From positions 2,294,001-2,358,000 of the forward strand of contig NZ_CP063374.1 of assembly GCF_015160875.1 (NCBI RefSeq): a stretch of 64,000 nucleotides of DNA. The letters run 5' to 3'. Positions 8,982 through 18,176 of this stretch are shown here, piece by piece (position 1 is the stretch's first letter; the number at the start of each line of letters is the position of its first letter). Made by a program: the position numbers and the translations under genes. The notes under the pieces were generated by a model. It saw only the letters and a program-made list of their open reading frames with translations, made no database searches and was not told the origin of the DNA. The DNA is from Streptomyces chromofuscus (GTDB taxonomy: Bacteria; Actinomycetota; Actinomycetes; Streptomycetales; Streptomycetaceae).

Positions 8982-9208
8982 GAGGTGGTGCGGCGGGACG
9001 GGGCCGGTCGTCGTCCGGGGCGTTGAGAACGTGACGCCCTGCACGTGGCCCTGCATGACCGTATGCGACCGCCGTGCGACCGTGCCCTGCTCATGCGCGA
9101 CTGCTCCTGACCGGACGCGGCTTTAGCCTCGACCCGAACTCGGGTATCCCCCAAGGCGGTTGAGGGCATGAGCTCTCCACCGGCCGCGCAACGTCGAGGA
9201 GGGGCAAC

Positions 9209-10588
9209 GTGCTTGAGCCCGCGTATCAGGCGGACGTCGTCGTCGTGGGAGCCGGGGTCGCCGGTCTCGCCGCGGCGCATCGGCTGACCGGTGCAGGAAT
9301 CGCGACCGTCGTCCTGGAGGCCGCCCCGTCCGTGGGCGGGCGCATGGTGACGGAGAAGGTCGACGGCTTCCGGCTCGACCGCATCGGGCAGCTCCTGTTC
9401 ACGTCCTATCCGGAACTGAGCCTGACACCGGGGCTGGAGGCGCTCGCCCTGCGCGCGTTCGCCCCAGGTGTCCTGCTGCACAGCGACGGGCGCCGGCAGC
9501 TCGCGGGCGCCCCGGCGGTCGGTGGGAGCGCAAGGGGCGCACTCCATGCTGTACGCGCCCTTGCGAGCGCCCCCCGTGCGACGCCGAGGCCGGCCGCCGG
9601 GGGCCGCGCCCTGGCGGGGGCGCCGCGTGCGGGTGCTCCGCTGGGCGGCGCCGTGGACCAGGCGCGGCTCGGGGCCGCGCTCGCCCGGATCGGCGGGATG
9701 CCGGTCGAACGGGTGCTGGCCCGCCCGGAGTTGCCGGCCGGGCAGGCGCTCGCCGCGCGCGGGCTGCCCGCGCGGACGATCGACGGCTTCCTGCGGCCGC
9801 TGCTCGCCGCGCTGTTGTGCGATCCCGGGCTGACCACGTCCAGCCGGTGCGCGGACCTGGCGCTGCGGGCCTTCGCGGCGGGGCGGATGTGTGTGCCGGA
9901 GGGCGGCGCCGAGGTGCTGCCCCTGCTTCTCGCGCGCGGCCTGCCGCCGGGGACGGTGCGCACCGGGGTGCGGGTCACCGGGGTGTCCACGACGTCCGTG
10001 GGCACGGCCGAGCACGGGGAGTTCCGGTGCCGGGCGGTGCTGGTGGCGACGGACCCGCGGACGGCGGCCGAGTTGCTGCCGGGGCTGCGGGTACCGGACT
10101 TCCATCCGGTGACGGTGCTGCACCACGCGACCGACGAGCCGCCGCGGACCGGGGCGTCACTCCTGCTGGACGCCGACCGGGGCGGGCCGGTGGCGCACAC
10201 GGCGGTGGTCAGCGCGGTGGATCCGACGCGGGCGCCGCAGGGGCGGGCGCTGGTGTCCTCGACGGTGCTGGGGGCTCCGCCGAGCGATGTCGACACGGCG
10301 GTGCGGATGCATCTGGCCCGGCTGTACGGCACGTCGACGGCGCGCTGGGAGACGCTCGCCGTGCAGCACACCGCGGAGGCCGTGCCGGCGATGCGTCCGC
10401 CGCACGACCTGCGACGGCCGGTGCGGCTGCTGGCGGGCCTGTACGTGTGCGGCGACCACCGGGACACCAGCACGGTCCAGGGCGCGCTGCACTCGGGCCG
10501 CCGGGCGTCCGCGGCGATCCTGGCGGACCTGGGAGCCGCGGGCTCGATGCACTCGTCCGACCCGGCTCCCACGGCACGGGCGGCATGA
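9209..10588 (+). CDS. FAD-dependent oxidoreductase, amine-oxidase/phytoene-desaturase-like
   Basis: The 459-residue protein begins with a dinucleotide-binding fold (DVVVVGAGVAGLAAAHRL). Next come VLEAAPSVGGRM, the second FAD motif of flavin monoamine-oxidase-like enzymes, and FRLDRIGQLLF. The C-terminus has LYVCGDHRDTSTVQGALHSGRRAS, the FAD-contacting segment of the same superfamily. A low-complexity Ala/Gly/Arg stretch (about residues 100-150) interrupts the fold and looks like a linker insertion. GTG 9209 follows GAGGAGGGG. The substrate is unknown; the related amine oxidases and carotenoid desaturases act on very different molecules. The gene is transcribed alone. Confidence 0.82.
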   Translation: MLEPAYQADVVVVGAGVAGLAAAHRLTGAGIATVVLEAAPSVGGRMVTEKVDGFRLDRIGQLLFTSYPELSLTPGLEALALRAFAPGVLLHSDGRRQLAGAPAVGGSARGALHAVRALASAPRATPRPAAGGRALAGAPRAGAPLGGAVDQARLGAALARIGGMPVERVLARPELPAGQALAARGLPARTIDGFLRPLLAALLCDPGLTTSSRCADLALRAFAAGRMCVPEGGAEVLPLLLARGLPPGTVRTGVRVTGVSTTSVGTAEHGEFRCRAVLVATDPRTAAELLPGLRVPDFHPVTVLHHATDEPPRTGASLLLDADRGGPVAHTAVVSAVDPTRAPQGRALVSSTVLGAPPSDVDTAVRMHLARLYGTSTARWETLAVQHTAEAVPAMRPPHDLRRPVRLLAGLYVCGDHRDTSTVQGALHSGRRASAAILADLGAAGSMHSSDPAPTARAA

Positions 10589-10898
10589 GGAACGGCCCGC
10601 CTCCCCCACGCGCGCACCGCGGGCGGCTCGCTGCCTCGGGGAACCGCCGCGGCGGCTGACACCTCCGGTGACGGAACCGCGAGATCGGGCGACCGGCGCA
10701 GACCGGACCGCAAAGCAACGACCACCGCCGGCCCGCCGCCGGGAGGTCGGCGGCTCGACGACGCCGGATCGAGCTGCCCCGGCGGATCGAGCCGCCGGTC
10801 GACGCAACGCCGCCGATCAGGCCGCCGACCGAAGGAGCCGCACCCGACCAAGCCCCCGCTCGGCACAGCCCGAAGCCCTCCGACCAAGTCCCGGCGGG
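10589..10898. other. Intergenic region without a gene
   Basis: I see no coding frame with normal third-position GC here. The stretch is arginine-codon-like low complexity with a repeated GGATCGAGC(T/C)GCC element (about 10760-10800). That element could fold as a weak hairpin, GGCGG-N6-CCGCC. It separates two convergent genes, so it may serve as a diffuse terminator, but no strong stem is visible. Confidence 0.4.
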
Positions 10899-12335
10899 TC
10901 AGTTCAGTGCCGCCACCTTGTCGCGGTACGTCCGTGCCGGTGCCGCGTCCCTGTACGGCTCCAGTCGGCGTTCGAAGTCCCTGACGTACTCGACCGCCCG
11001 CACCGACCGCATCTCCGCCGCCTGCCCGGCCGCCTCGGCGGCCAGCTGGCAGGCCTGGTCGAGTTCGCCGAGGCCGAGGCGGGCGGTGGCGAGGACGACG
11101 CGGCAGAACAGGCGGCTGCGGGCGAACCCGGGGGCGCGCAGTTGCAGCGAGCGCTCCGCGTGCTGCGCGGCGGCCCGGAACTGCTGCAGGTCCCGGTGGC
11201 AGTGCCCGAGTTCGTCGGCGAGCTGCGCCTCGTCGAAGGAGCGCGCCCAGTGGGGGACGTCGTCCGCGGGCCCGGCCGCCTCCAGGGCACGCTCGGCGCG
11301 CACCAGGGACGCGGTGCACGCCCGCACCTCCCCGAGCACCGCGTGCCCCCGCGCCTCGGCGGCGTGCAGCAGCGCCTGCACGACGGGCGGCGCGGAGCCG
11401 CCCACCCCCTGCTGGGCCACCCGCGCGAGCTGCACGGCCTCGCGCCCGTGGCTCAGATAGACGGCCTGCCGGCTCATCGTGACGAGGACGTACGCCCCGT
11501 GGGCCCGGTCCCCGGCCGCCTGCGACAGCCGCAGCGCCTGCACGAAGTACCGCTGCGCGAGGCCGTGGGCGGCGATGTCGAACGACGTCCAGCCGGCGAG
11601 CCGGGTGAGGTCGGCCGCGGCGGCGAACAGCCGTCGGCCGGTCTGCTCGCCGTAGGTGCCGCGCAGCATGGGTTCGAGCTCGTGTTCCAGGTACCGCACC
11701 AGGGCCTGCCGGGCGTGGCCGCCGCCATAGGCGTTGTCGAGGGTGCGGAACAGCTCGGCGACCGACCGGAGCGCGGCGATGTCGCCGGAGGTGACCCGGT
11801 GGCCGCCTCCCCGCTCGCCCCGGCCGCGCTGCTGGGGCACCACCGGGCGGCCCTGTGCGGGCACCCGGGCCGGGGACTCGCCCCGGGCGACCCGCTCGTC
11901 GGCCCGGCCGATCAGCCAGTCCCGGCTGGGGACGACCAGCCCGGCCGGCGTGAAGGCGATCTTGCGGAGCTCGGCGTGGCTGCCGGAGTCCTTGCGCCAC
12001 AGTCCGCTGACGATGTCGACGGCCTCTTCCGGCCCGGCCGCGAACTCCAGGCCCGCGTAGACCGGGGCGCAGGCGTCCAGGCCCAGGTCCTGGGCGGTGA
12101 GCCGGCGGCCGAGCCGGCGGGTGAACACCTCGGCGATCAGCGCCGGGGTCGTACCTCGCGGCTGCTGTCCGCGCAGCCAGCGGGTGACGGAGGTCTTGTC
12201 GTATCTGAGGTCGAGTCCGTGTTCGAGGCCGAGCTGGTCCACGCGACGGGCGAGACCGGCGTTGGAGAACCCCGCTTCTGCGATGAGCGCGGCGAGCTGG
12301 CGGTTGGGGGTGCGCTGCGCGGGTCGTTCCGTCAT
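10899..12335 (-). CDS. HTH and TPR-like regulator, NsdA-like
   Basis: The 478-residue protein opens with a DNA-binding segment (NRQLAALIAEAGFSNAGLARRV, then DKTSVTRWLRGQQPRGTTPALIAEVFTRRLGR). This pattern belongs to the Streptomyces NsdA/SCO4441 group of cytoplasmic regulators. The rest is mostly alpha-helical with tetratricopeptide-like repeats, for example ELGHCHRDLQQFRAAAQHAERSLQLR. In S. coelicolor NsdA is a negative regulator of sporulation and antibiotic production. Whether this member regulates anything local, such as the spore-pigment genes about 5 kb away, cannot be told from sequence. It ends ALN near 10899 and is divergent from lipB. Confidence 0.75.
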   Translation of the reverse strand: MTERPAQRTPNRQLAALIAEAGFSNAGLARRVDQLGLEHGLDLRYDKTSVTRWLRGQQPRGTTPALIAEVFTRRLGRRLTAQDLGLDACAPVYAGLEFAAGPEEAVDIVSGLWRKDSGSHAELRKIAFTPAGLVVPSRDWLIGRADERVARGESPARVPAQGRPVVPQQRGRGERGGGHRVTSGDIAALRSVAELFRTLDNAYGGGHARQALVRYLEHELEPMLRGTYGEQTGRRLFAAAADLTRLAGWTSFDIAAHGLAQRYFVQALRLSQAAGDRAHGAYVLVTMSRQAVYLSHGREAVQLARVAQQGVGGSAPPVVQALLHAAEARGHAVLGEVRACTASLVRAERALEAAGPADDVPHWARSFDEAQLADELGHCHRDLQQFRAAAQHAERSLQLRAPGFARSRLFCRVVLATARLGLGELDQACQLAAEAAGQAAEMRSVRAVEYVRDFERRLEPYRDAAPARTYRDKVAALN

Positions 12336-12583
12336 CTGCGGTGCGGTCTCCTGCCTTCGGACATTCGGCGGCTCTCGCCCCGTGCTGCCCGGATTGCCTG
12401 TGAGCAGCCCTTATGGCCTCGTGAACGGCGCGAATGTAGCGGAGAGTGAGCAGCTGATCGCACACTTCGACGTTCATTCATCCGATCGTGTGAGGATTGC
12501 CCCCAGGGCTGACGCGCACAGAGCAGTCGTACAGTGGCGTGGGCGCGTTTCATGCCTTACGACCTTCGAGGGAGGCGTTTGCC

Positions 12584-13381
12584 GTGAGTGAGTTGCGGTT
12601 CGTCCGTTTGGGATTCGGCGCGGACGCCGTCGAGTACCGGGAGGCGTGGGACGAGCAGCGCCGGGTGCACGCGGCGCGGTTCGCCGACGAGATCCCCGAC
12701 ACGGTGCTGCTGCTGGAGCACCCGCCGGTCTACACCGCGGGCCGGCGCACGGCGGAGAACGAGCGCCCCCTGGACGGCACGCCGGTCGTGGACGTGGACC
12801 GCGGCGGCAAGATCACCTGGCACGGCCCCGGCCAGCTGGTGGGCTACCCGATCCAGAAGCTCCCGCGCCCGGTGGACGTGGTGGCGCACGTCCGGCGGCT
12901 GGAGGAGGCGCTGATCCGCACCTGCGCCGAGTTCGGCCTGGAGACCACCCGGATCGAGGGCCGCAGCGGCGTCTGGGTCCTCGGCGACCCGGTCGAGCGG
13001 CGCCCGTCCCTGGGCGGCCTCTCCCTCGACTTCGACCCGCGCCTGCACGACGAGGAGTTCGACCCGCGCCTGAACGGCCCGGAGTACGCCCCCTCCAACG
13101 CGGGCCAGCGCCGCGAGGACCGCAAGGTCGCCGCGATCGGCATCCGCGTCGCCAAGGGCGTCACCATGCACGGCTTCGCCCTGAACGTGAACCCGGACAA
13201 CGCCTGGTTCGACCGCATCATCCCGTGCGGCATCCGCGACGCGGGCGTCACGTCCCTGGCGAACGAACTCGGCCGTGACGTCACGGTCGAGGAGGTCACC
13301 CCGGTCGTGGAGCGCCACCTGCGGGACGTCCTGGAGAACGCGGAACTGAAGCCGCGGGAGATCGAGAAGACGCCGGCGTGA
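12584..13381 (+). CDS. lipB: Octanoyl-[acyl-carrier-protein]:protein N-octanoyltransferase
   Basis: LipB moves octanoate from acyl carrier protein to lipoyl-domain lysines, the first step of lipoate synthesis. Signature motifs are [29 protein letters not shown], and the catalytic pair Lys181 (KVAAIGIRV) and Cys215 (RIIPCGI). GTG 12584 is preferred because GGGAGG precedes it; the frame extends upstream without coding character. The 265-residue length exceeds typical LipB (about 210-235). The excess is an Asp/Arg/Pro-rich insertion at about residues 132-180 just before the catalytic lysine. lipA follows 171 bp downstream on the same strand. Confidence 0.95.
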   Translation: MSELRFVRLGFGADAVEYREAWDEQRRVHAARFADEIPDTVLLLEHPPVYTAGRRTAENERPLDGTPVVDVDRGGKITWHGPGQLVGYPIQKLPRPVDVVAHVRRLEEALIRTCAEFGLETTRIEGRSGVWVLGDPVERRPSLGGLSLDFDPRLHDEEFDPRLNGPEYAPSNAGQRREDRKVAAIGIRVAKGVTMHGFALNVNPDNAWFDRIIPCGIRDAGVTSLANELGRDVTVEEVTPVVERHLRDVLENAELKPREIEKTPA

Positions 13382-13552
13382 CCGCCCCGGCGGCATAAAC
13401 GCAGCCTGTCCGGCGTTTCACATCGGGGCCCGTCAGGGCCCGAGCGGGGCCCGGGGGCGCCAGCCTCCGGCAAGGCCGGCAGCCACGCCGGCCACCAAAT
13501 CAACGGGCGTACCCTGGGGAACGCCGAAGAATCAATCGCTAGGGAGCCGGTC

Positions 13553-14518
13553 GTGTCCGCAGTCGCACCCGACGGACGCAAGATGCTGCGCCTGGAGGTC
13601 CGCAACAGCCAGACCCCCATCGAGCGCAAGCCCGAGTGGATCAAGACCCGGGCGAAAATGGGCCCCGAGTACACGAAGATGCAGAACCTCGTGAAGAGCG
13701 AGGGCCTGCACACGGTCTGCCAGGAAGCCGGCTGCCCCAACATCTACGAGTGCTGGGAGGACCGCGAGGCGACCTTCCTCATCGGCGGCGACCAGTGCAC
13801 CCGGCGCTGCGACTTCTGCCAGATCGACACCGGCAAGCCCGAGGCGCTGGACCGCGACGAACCGCGGCGCGTGGGCGAGTCCGTGGTCACCATGGACCTG
13901 AACTACGCCACCATCACCGGCGTCGCCCGCGACGACCTGGAGGACGGCGGCGCCTGGCTGTACGCCGAGACCGTGCGCCAGATCCACCAGCAGACCGCCG
14001 CCCGCGAGGCCGGCCGCACCAAGGTGGAGCTGCTCGCCCCCGACTTCAACGCGGTCCCGGAGCAGCTGGAAGAGGTCTTCTCCTCCCGCCCCGAGGTCTT
14101 CGCGCACAACGTCGAGACGGTGCCCCGGATCTTCAAGCGGATCCGCCCGGGCTTCCGCTACGACCGCTCCCTGAAGGTCATCACCGCGGCCCGCGACTAC
14201 GGTCTGGTCACCAAGTCCAACCTGATCCTCGGCATGGGCGAGACCCGCGAGGAGGTCAGCGACGCGCTGAAGCAGCTGCACGACGCCGGGTGCGAGCTGG
14301 TCACCATCACCCAGTACCTGCGACCGTCCGTGCGCCACCACCCCGTGGAGCGCTGGGTGAAGCCGCAGGAGTTCGTGGAGCTGAAGGACGAGGCCGAGCA
14401 GATCGGCTTCTCCGGTGTGATGTCCGGCCCGCTGGTGCGCTCCTCGTACCGCGCCGGGCGGCTGTACCAGATGGCTGTCGAGAAGCGCGGCGCCTACATC
14501 GCCGCCCAGGCCGTCTGA
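13553..14518 (+). CDS. lipA: Lipoyl synthase (radical SAM)
   Basis: LipA inserts two sulfur atoms into protein-bound octanoate. The 321-residue sequence shows both iron-sulfur sites. Cys56, Cys61 and Cys67 ([12 protein letters not shown]) bind the auxiliary cluster. Cys82, Cys86 and Cys89 (CTRRCDFC) bind the radical-SAM cluster. Other family blocks are [26 protein letters not shown] and [10 protein letters not shown]. The C-terminal arginine-serine ligand region is [18 protein letters not shown] 13553 has AGGGAG seven bases upstream. The gene is followed by a hairpin terminator. Confidence 0.97.
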   Translation: MSAVAPDGRKMLRLEVRNSQTPIERKPEWIKTRAKMGPEYTKMQNLVKSEGLHTVCQEAGCPNIYECWEDREATFLIGGDQCTRRCDFCQIDTGKPEALDRDEPRRVGESVVTMDLNYATITGVARDDLEDGGAWLYAETVRQIHQQTAAREAGRTKVELLAPDFNAVPEQLEEVFSSRPEVFAHNVETVPRIFKRIRPGFRYDRSLKVITAARDYGLVTKSNLILGMGETREEVSDALKQLHDAGCELVTITQYLRPSVRHHPVERWVKPQEFVELKDEAEQIGFSGVMSGPLVRSSYRAGRLYQMAVEKRGAYIAAQAV

Positions 14519-14531
14519 CACGGAGTCACCC

Positions 14532-14551
14532 CGCCCCGCCCGTGCGGGGCG
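14532..14551 (+). terminator. Hairpin after lipA
   Basis: An 8-bp perfect stem, CGCCCCGC with GCGGGGCG, has a 4-nt loop and begins 14 bp past the lipA stop. Confidence 0.6.
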
Positions 14552-14693
14552 TGGCAAGCGTGTGAATTCACGCACAAGCGACTACCGACGGGTACTGACC
14601 GATACGACGCGGTCCTGACCGTCCTCGCAGATGAGGGCGTACGTCAGGGCCGCGTCGGCGTTCAGCCCCGCCGTATCAAGGCTTCATGGGTGT

Positions 14694-14722
14694 TTGACCG
14701 GTCGGACACGCCCTGGTAACAC
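14694..14722 (+). promoter_or_regulatory. Candidate sigma-70-type promoter for the 66-aa gene
   Basis: TTGACC (14694-14699) and TAACAC (14717-14722) are separated by exactly 17 bp and lie 75 bp before the ATG at 14797. The spacing and -35 element fit an HrdB-type promoter; the -10 is imperfect. Confidence 0.4.
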
Positions 14723-14796
14723 CAAACAGTGACGCTGGACTCACGCCACGTACACCCGCACAGACTCGCATCCGTACCCGAGGGGGGACCTCCGCC

Positions 14797-14997
14797 ATGC
14801 AGGCCGCGCCCGTCCGCGCCACCGCCATCCCGTCCTTCACCACCGCCCTGCGCGCCGTGGAGTCGCTGCTGATGAGCAGCGGTCAGCGCACGGCCCGCCG
14901 CAACGCCTGGACCTCCGTGCTGGAGGACCGCCGCCGGGCCAAGGACCGGGTCGAGGCGCAGCAGATCGTGGAGCAGGCCCTCGCCCGTCGCTCCTGA
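14797..14997 (+). CDS. Small conserved Streptomyces protein, 66 aa
   Basis: The 66-residue basic, helical protein contains LRAVESLLMSSGQRTARRNAW and EDRRRAKDRVEAQQIVEQAL. A purine-rich ribosome site (GAGGGGGGACC) precedes the ATG, and a -35/-10 pair with 17-bp spacing is visible upstream. I recall a protein of this type in the same lipA-glnA interval of other Streptomyces, but its function is unknown. The charged amphipathic helices suggest a soluble, perhaps nucleic-acid or protein-binding role. That is guesswork. Confidence 0.7.
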   Translation: MQAAPVRATAIPSFTTALRAVESLLMSSGQRTARRNAWTSVLEDRRRAKDRVEAQQIVEQALARRS

Positions 14998-15047
14998 GAT
15001 GCGCACTGCCGTCGAAGGCGGTTCGCGAGCCACGTAGACTTCGTGGC

Positions 15048-15749
15048 ATGGCGAGGAAGGAAACCGCAGCGGACGCTGCGAACCCCGGGCGACTGAAGCA
15101 GATCGCTCTGACCTACAAGATGACCCGCAAGGCCGACAAGAAGATCGGTCTTGTACTCGCGGCAGTCGGAATCGTCACCTTCGGTGTCTTCCTCGCGATC
15201 GGTTTCTTGATCGGTCACCCCATCTATCTCGGCATCCTGGGCCTGCTGCTCGCCTTCCTCGCGACGGCGATCGTGTTCGGCCGCCGCGCCGAGCGGGCCG
15301 CATTCGGGCAGATGGAGGGCCAGCCGGGCGCCGCCGCGGCCGTGCTGGACAACATCGGCCGGGGCTGGACGACGACGCCCGCGGTGGCGATGAACCGCAG
15401 CCAGGACGTGGTGCACCGGGCGGTCGGCAAGGCCGGCATCGTGCTGGTCGCCGAGGGCAACCCGAACCGGGTGAAGTCCCTGCTGGCCGCCGAGAAGAAG
15501 AAGATGAACCGGGTCGTCGCGGACGTGCCGGTGCACGACCTGATCGTCGGCACCGGCGAGGGCACGGTCGAGCTGAAGAAGCTGCGCACGACCATGCTCA
15601 AGCTGCCGCGCGTGCTGACCGGGCCGCAGGTGACCGCCACCAACGACCGACTGCGGGCGATGGGCGACCTGATGAGCAACATGCCGCTGCCGAAGGGCCC
15701 CATGCCCAAGGGCATGCGGATGCCGAAGGGCGGGCCGAGGGCCCGCTGA
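15048..15749 (+). CDS. DUF4191 membrane protein
   Basis: The 233-residue protein has two adjacent membrane helices (about residues 33-78: IGLVLAAVGIVTFGVFLAIGF and YLGILGLLLAFLATAIVF). A conserved cytoplasmic part includes GRGWTTTPAVAMNRSQDVVHRAVGKAGIVLVAEG. The tail is a Met/Pro/Lys-rich repeat, with PMPKGMRMPKGG near the end. This is DUF4191, an actinobacterial family normally found beside lipA; its role is unknown. A strong terminator follows. It marks the left edge of the region where the spore-pigment cluster sits. Confidence 0.88.
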   Translation: MARKETAADAANPGRLKQIALTYKMTRKADKKIGLVLAAVGIVTFGVFLAIGFLIGHPIYLGILGLLLAFLATAIVFGRRAERAAFGQMEGQPGAAAAVLDNIGRGWTTTPAVAMNRSQDVVHRAVGKAGIVLVAEGNPNRVKSLLAAEKKKMNRVVADVPVHDLIVGTGEGTVELKKLRTTMLKLPRVLTGPQVTATNDRLRAMGDLMSNMPLPKGPMPKGMRMPKGGPRAR

Positions 15750-15808
15750 CCGCGGCGGGGTGACGTATATCACAACCGATCGAGTACGCCGGCATGCCGG
15801 AAACGGGT

Positions 15809-15839
15809 TGGGCCCGGGCGTCCTGTGCGCCCGGGCCCA
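15809..15839 (+). terminator. Terminator after the DUF4191 gene
   Basis: A 12-bp perfect stem (15809-15820 with 15828-15839) has a 7-nt loop and is built of GGGCCCGGGCG-type sequence. It lies 60 bp past the stop. Confidence 0.7.
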
Positions 15840-15924
15840 GCGCGTTTCCCGCACGCTGGGATGACACGCCGTCGAACGGAGCATCCAACCGGTAATCGGC
15901 TGATCCGCTCCTAGCCTTCGGAAT

Positions 15925-17007
15925 GTGACAAAACGCCATATCACGTACCTCGCATGCACCACGGCGCTCCTCGGCGCGCTCGTCGGTGCCTCCCCGGCGT
16001 CGGCCAACCACCGCATCCACGTCGTCGCGCCGGGCGAGTCGATCCAGAAGGCCGTCGACGCCGCCCACGCCGGCGACACGGTGCTCGTGCTGCCCGGCAC
16101 CTACCACGAGAGCGTCACGGTGCGGACACCGGAACTGACCCTGCGCGGCATGGGCCGCGGCACGGTGATCAAGCCGGTCCGTGCGAAGGCCGCGCCGGAC
16201 CTGGGCAAGGCCGTCGTCAACTGCCTCACGGCCGGCAACGGCATCTGCGTGATCGGGGAGAAGAACAAGCCCCTCAAGGACGTCACCGTCGCCGACCTGA
16301 AGGTGGAGGGCTTCCCCAAGGTCGGCGTGTTCGCGCTCGGGACCGATCGCCTGACCGTGCAGCGGGTGACCGCCGACGCCAACGGGCAGTGGGGCATCGC
16401 CCAGGAGCACTCCACCCGCGGCGTCTTCCGTGGGAACACCGCCCAGGGCAACGGCGACGCGGGCCTGTTCCTCGCCAACAACGTGAAGGCCGAGGTGGGC
16501 GCCTCGGACACCAAGGGCACGGTGATCGAGCGTAACCACCTGGAGAACAACCGGATCGGCCTCACCGTCCGCCGGCTGCGGAACCTCACCGTGGCGCACA
16601 ACTACGTCACCGGCAACTGCGCCGGCATGTTCGTCGTCGGCGACGAGAACAAGCCGAGGGCGGGCGCCCTGACCGTCCGCGACAACCGCGTCGAGCGGAA
16701 CAACAAGCACTGCGTGAAGACGGCCCGGCTGCCCTTCCTGCAGGGCTCCGGCATCGTGCTGACCGGCGCCGAGAACACCCTGGTCACCCGGAACGTCGTC
16801 ACCGACCACTCGGGCAGGTCCCCGCTGTCGGGCGGCATCGTCCTGTTCAAGAGCATGGTGGGCGTCACGAGCGAGCGGAACCGGATCACCGGCAACCACC
16901 TGGCGAACAACTCGCCGGCGGACCTCGTCAACCAGGAAGCCACGACGAGCGCCAACGCCTTCGACGCCAACACCTGCGGTGCCTCCAAGCCCGCGGGTCT
17001 GTGCTGA
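15925..17007 (+). CDS. Secreted right-handed parallel beta-helix (NosD-like) protein
   Basis: The 360-residue protein has a Sec signal peptide (LACTTALLGALVGASPASA, cleavage about residue 27). A series of PbH1-type beta-helix rungs follows, such as LVLPGTYHESVTVRTPELTLRGMG, GVFALGTDRLTVQRVTADANGQ and NRIGLTVRRLRNLTVAHNYVTGN. Such folds occur in carbohydrate-acting lyases, epimerases and surface proteins; no catalytic motif is obvious. Three Cys near the middle and two near the C-terminus could make disulfides outside the cell. The GTG start has only a weak GGA ahead of it, and TAGCCT seven bases upstream could be the -10 of a leaderless mRNA. The gene is 43 bp before the methyltransferase on the same strand and may be co-transcribed. 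Confidence 0.75.
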   Translation: MTKRHITYLACTTALLGALVGASPASANHRIHVVAPGESIQKAVDAAHAGDTVLVLPGTYHESVTVRTPELTLRGMGRGTVIKPVRAKAAPDLGKAVVNCLTAGNGICVIGEKNKPLKDVTVADLKVEGFPKVGVFALGTDRLTVQRVTADANGQWGIAQEHSTRGVFRGNTAQGNGDAGLFLANNVKAEVGASDTKGTVIERNHLENNRIGLTVRRLRNLTVAHNYVTGNCAGMFVVGDENKPRAGALTVRDNRVERNNKHCVKTARLPFLQGSGIVLTGAENTLVTRNVVTDHSGRSPLSGGIVLFKSMVGVTSERNRITGNHLANNSPADLVNQEATTSANAFDANTCGASKPAGLC

Positions 17008-17050
17008 GCGGACAGCCAACCCCCACCCTCGCAAGGAAGGAAGGCGGCAC

Positions 17051-18100
17051 ATGACCGCACCATCCCCCGGGCTCTCGGCTCCTCCCCCAACGCCGCCGCC
17101 GTCGATGCGGCTGAGGGAGCTCGTGTTCGGGGCGGCGTGTGCCGCCGCCGTCCGCGCGGCCGCCCGGCTGGGCGTCGCCGACGCGCTCGCCGACACCCCG
17201 ATGACCGTGGAGGACCTTACAGCCGCGGTGAAGGCCGAGCCGAAGCCGCTGCGCCGGCTGCTGCGCGCCCTGTCCTGCTACGGCGTCTTCGCCGAACACC
17301 CCGACGGAACGTTCGGCCACACCGAGATGTCCAGGCTGCTGCGCGAGGACGACCCGAACAGCCTGCGCTGGATCTCCCTGTGGTGCACCGAGCCGTGGAC
17401 CTGGGACGCCTGGCCGAAACTGGACGAGGCGGTGCGCACCGGCCGGAACGTCGTCGAGGACCTCTACGGCAAGGAGTTCTTCGTCTACCTGAACGAGGAC
17501 GCCCCGGAGTCGGCCGACGTCTTCAACCGGGCGATGACGACCTCCAGCGAGCAGTCGGCGCGCGATGTCGCCGCGCTGCTGGACCTGTCCGGCGCCTCGT
17601 CCGTCGCGGACCTCGGCGGCGGACAGGGGCACGTGGTGGCGAGCCTGCTGGACAAGTACCCCGCGATGGAGGGCTATCTGCTCGACCTGCCGCGGGTGGT
17701 GGAGAACGCCGTACCGCGACTGCGCCAGGGCGGTGATCTCGCCGGCCGGGCGCACATCGTGCCAGGAGACATCCGGGAGTCCGTCCCGGTCCGGGCCGAC
17801 GTCTACATCATCAAGAACATCCTGGAGTGGGACGACGAGTCCACGGCCAGGCTGCTGGGCAACGTCGTCGAGGCGGGCGGTCCCGGCACGCGGGTCGTCG
17901 TCATCGAGAACCTTGTCGACGACACCCCGTCGATGCGCTTCAGCACCGCCATGGACCTGCTGCTGCTCGTGAACGTCGGAGGCGCCAAGCACACCACCGA
18001 CAGCATGGTCGGCCGGCTCCGGGCCGCGGGCCTCACCGTCGGCGACATCCGGCCGGTCAACCCGCACCTGCACGCGTTCGACTGCACGGTCCCCGCGTGA
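17051..18100 (+). CDS. SAM-dependent O-methyltransferase, polyketide-tailoring type
   Basis: The 349-residue protein belongs to the TcmO/DmpM-like O-methyltransferase family. An N-terminal winged-helix dimerisation domain is at about residues 20-95. The Rossmann SAM site is DLGGGQG (187-193), and the catalytic helix region has IIKNILEWDDE, where many members have a His (ILHDWDD-type). ATG 17051 follows AAGGAAGGAAGGCGG. It is convergent with the pigment operon, shares a bidirectional terminator with it, and is the only obvious tailoring methyltransferase nearby. Methylation of the pigment polyketide is therefore likely but inferred. The S. coelicolor whiE cluster, as I remember it, has no methyltransferase. 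Confidence 0.82.
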   Translation: MTAPSPGLSAPPPTPPPSMRLRELVFGAACAAAVRAAARLGVADALADTPMTVEDLTAAVKAEPKPLRRLLRALSCYGVFAEHPDGTFGHTEMSRLLREDDPNSLRWISLWCTEPWTWDAWPKLDEAVRTGRNVVEDLYGKEFFVYLNEDAPESADVFNRAMTTSSEQSARDVAALLDLSGASSVADLGGGQGHVVASLLDKYPAMEGYLLDLPRVVENAVPRLRQGGDLAGRAHIVPGDIRESVPVRADVYIIKNILEWDDESTARLLGNVVEAGGPGTRVVVIENLVDDTPSMRFSTAMDLLLLVNVGGAKHTTDSMVGRLRAAGLTVGDIRPVNPHLHAFDCTVPA

Positions 18101-18118
18101 GCCGACTCCCCCGGAGAA

Positions 18119-18162
18119 CACCGGTGCCGGGCCCGCGTCGGACGCGGGCCCGGGCACCGGTG
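18119..18162. terminator. Bidirectional terminator between methyltransferase and pigment operon
   Basis: A long, nearly perfect hairpin has arms containing GGGCCCGCGT and ACGCGGGCCC, extended by CACCGGTGCC and GGGCACCGGTG. It lies between two convergent stops (18100 and 18177) and can end transcription from both sides. Confidence 0.75.
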
Positions 18163-18176
18163 GGCGGAACGGCGGT

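Noticed and set aside
9406..12477. 1023-codon minus-strand frame spanning two genes
   Set aside because: It overlaps the real HTH/TPR regulator in another frame and the plus-strand FAD oxidoreductase; its sequence is arginine-rich shadow with no motif.
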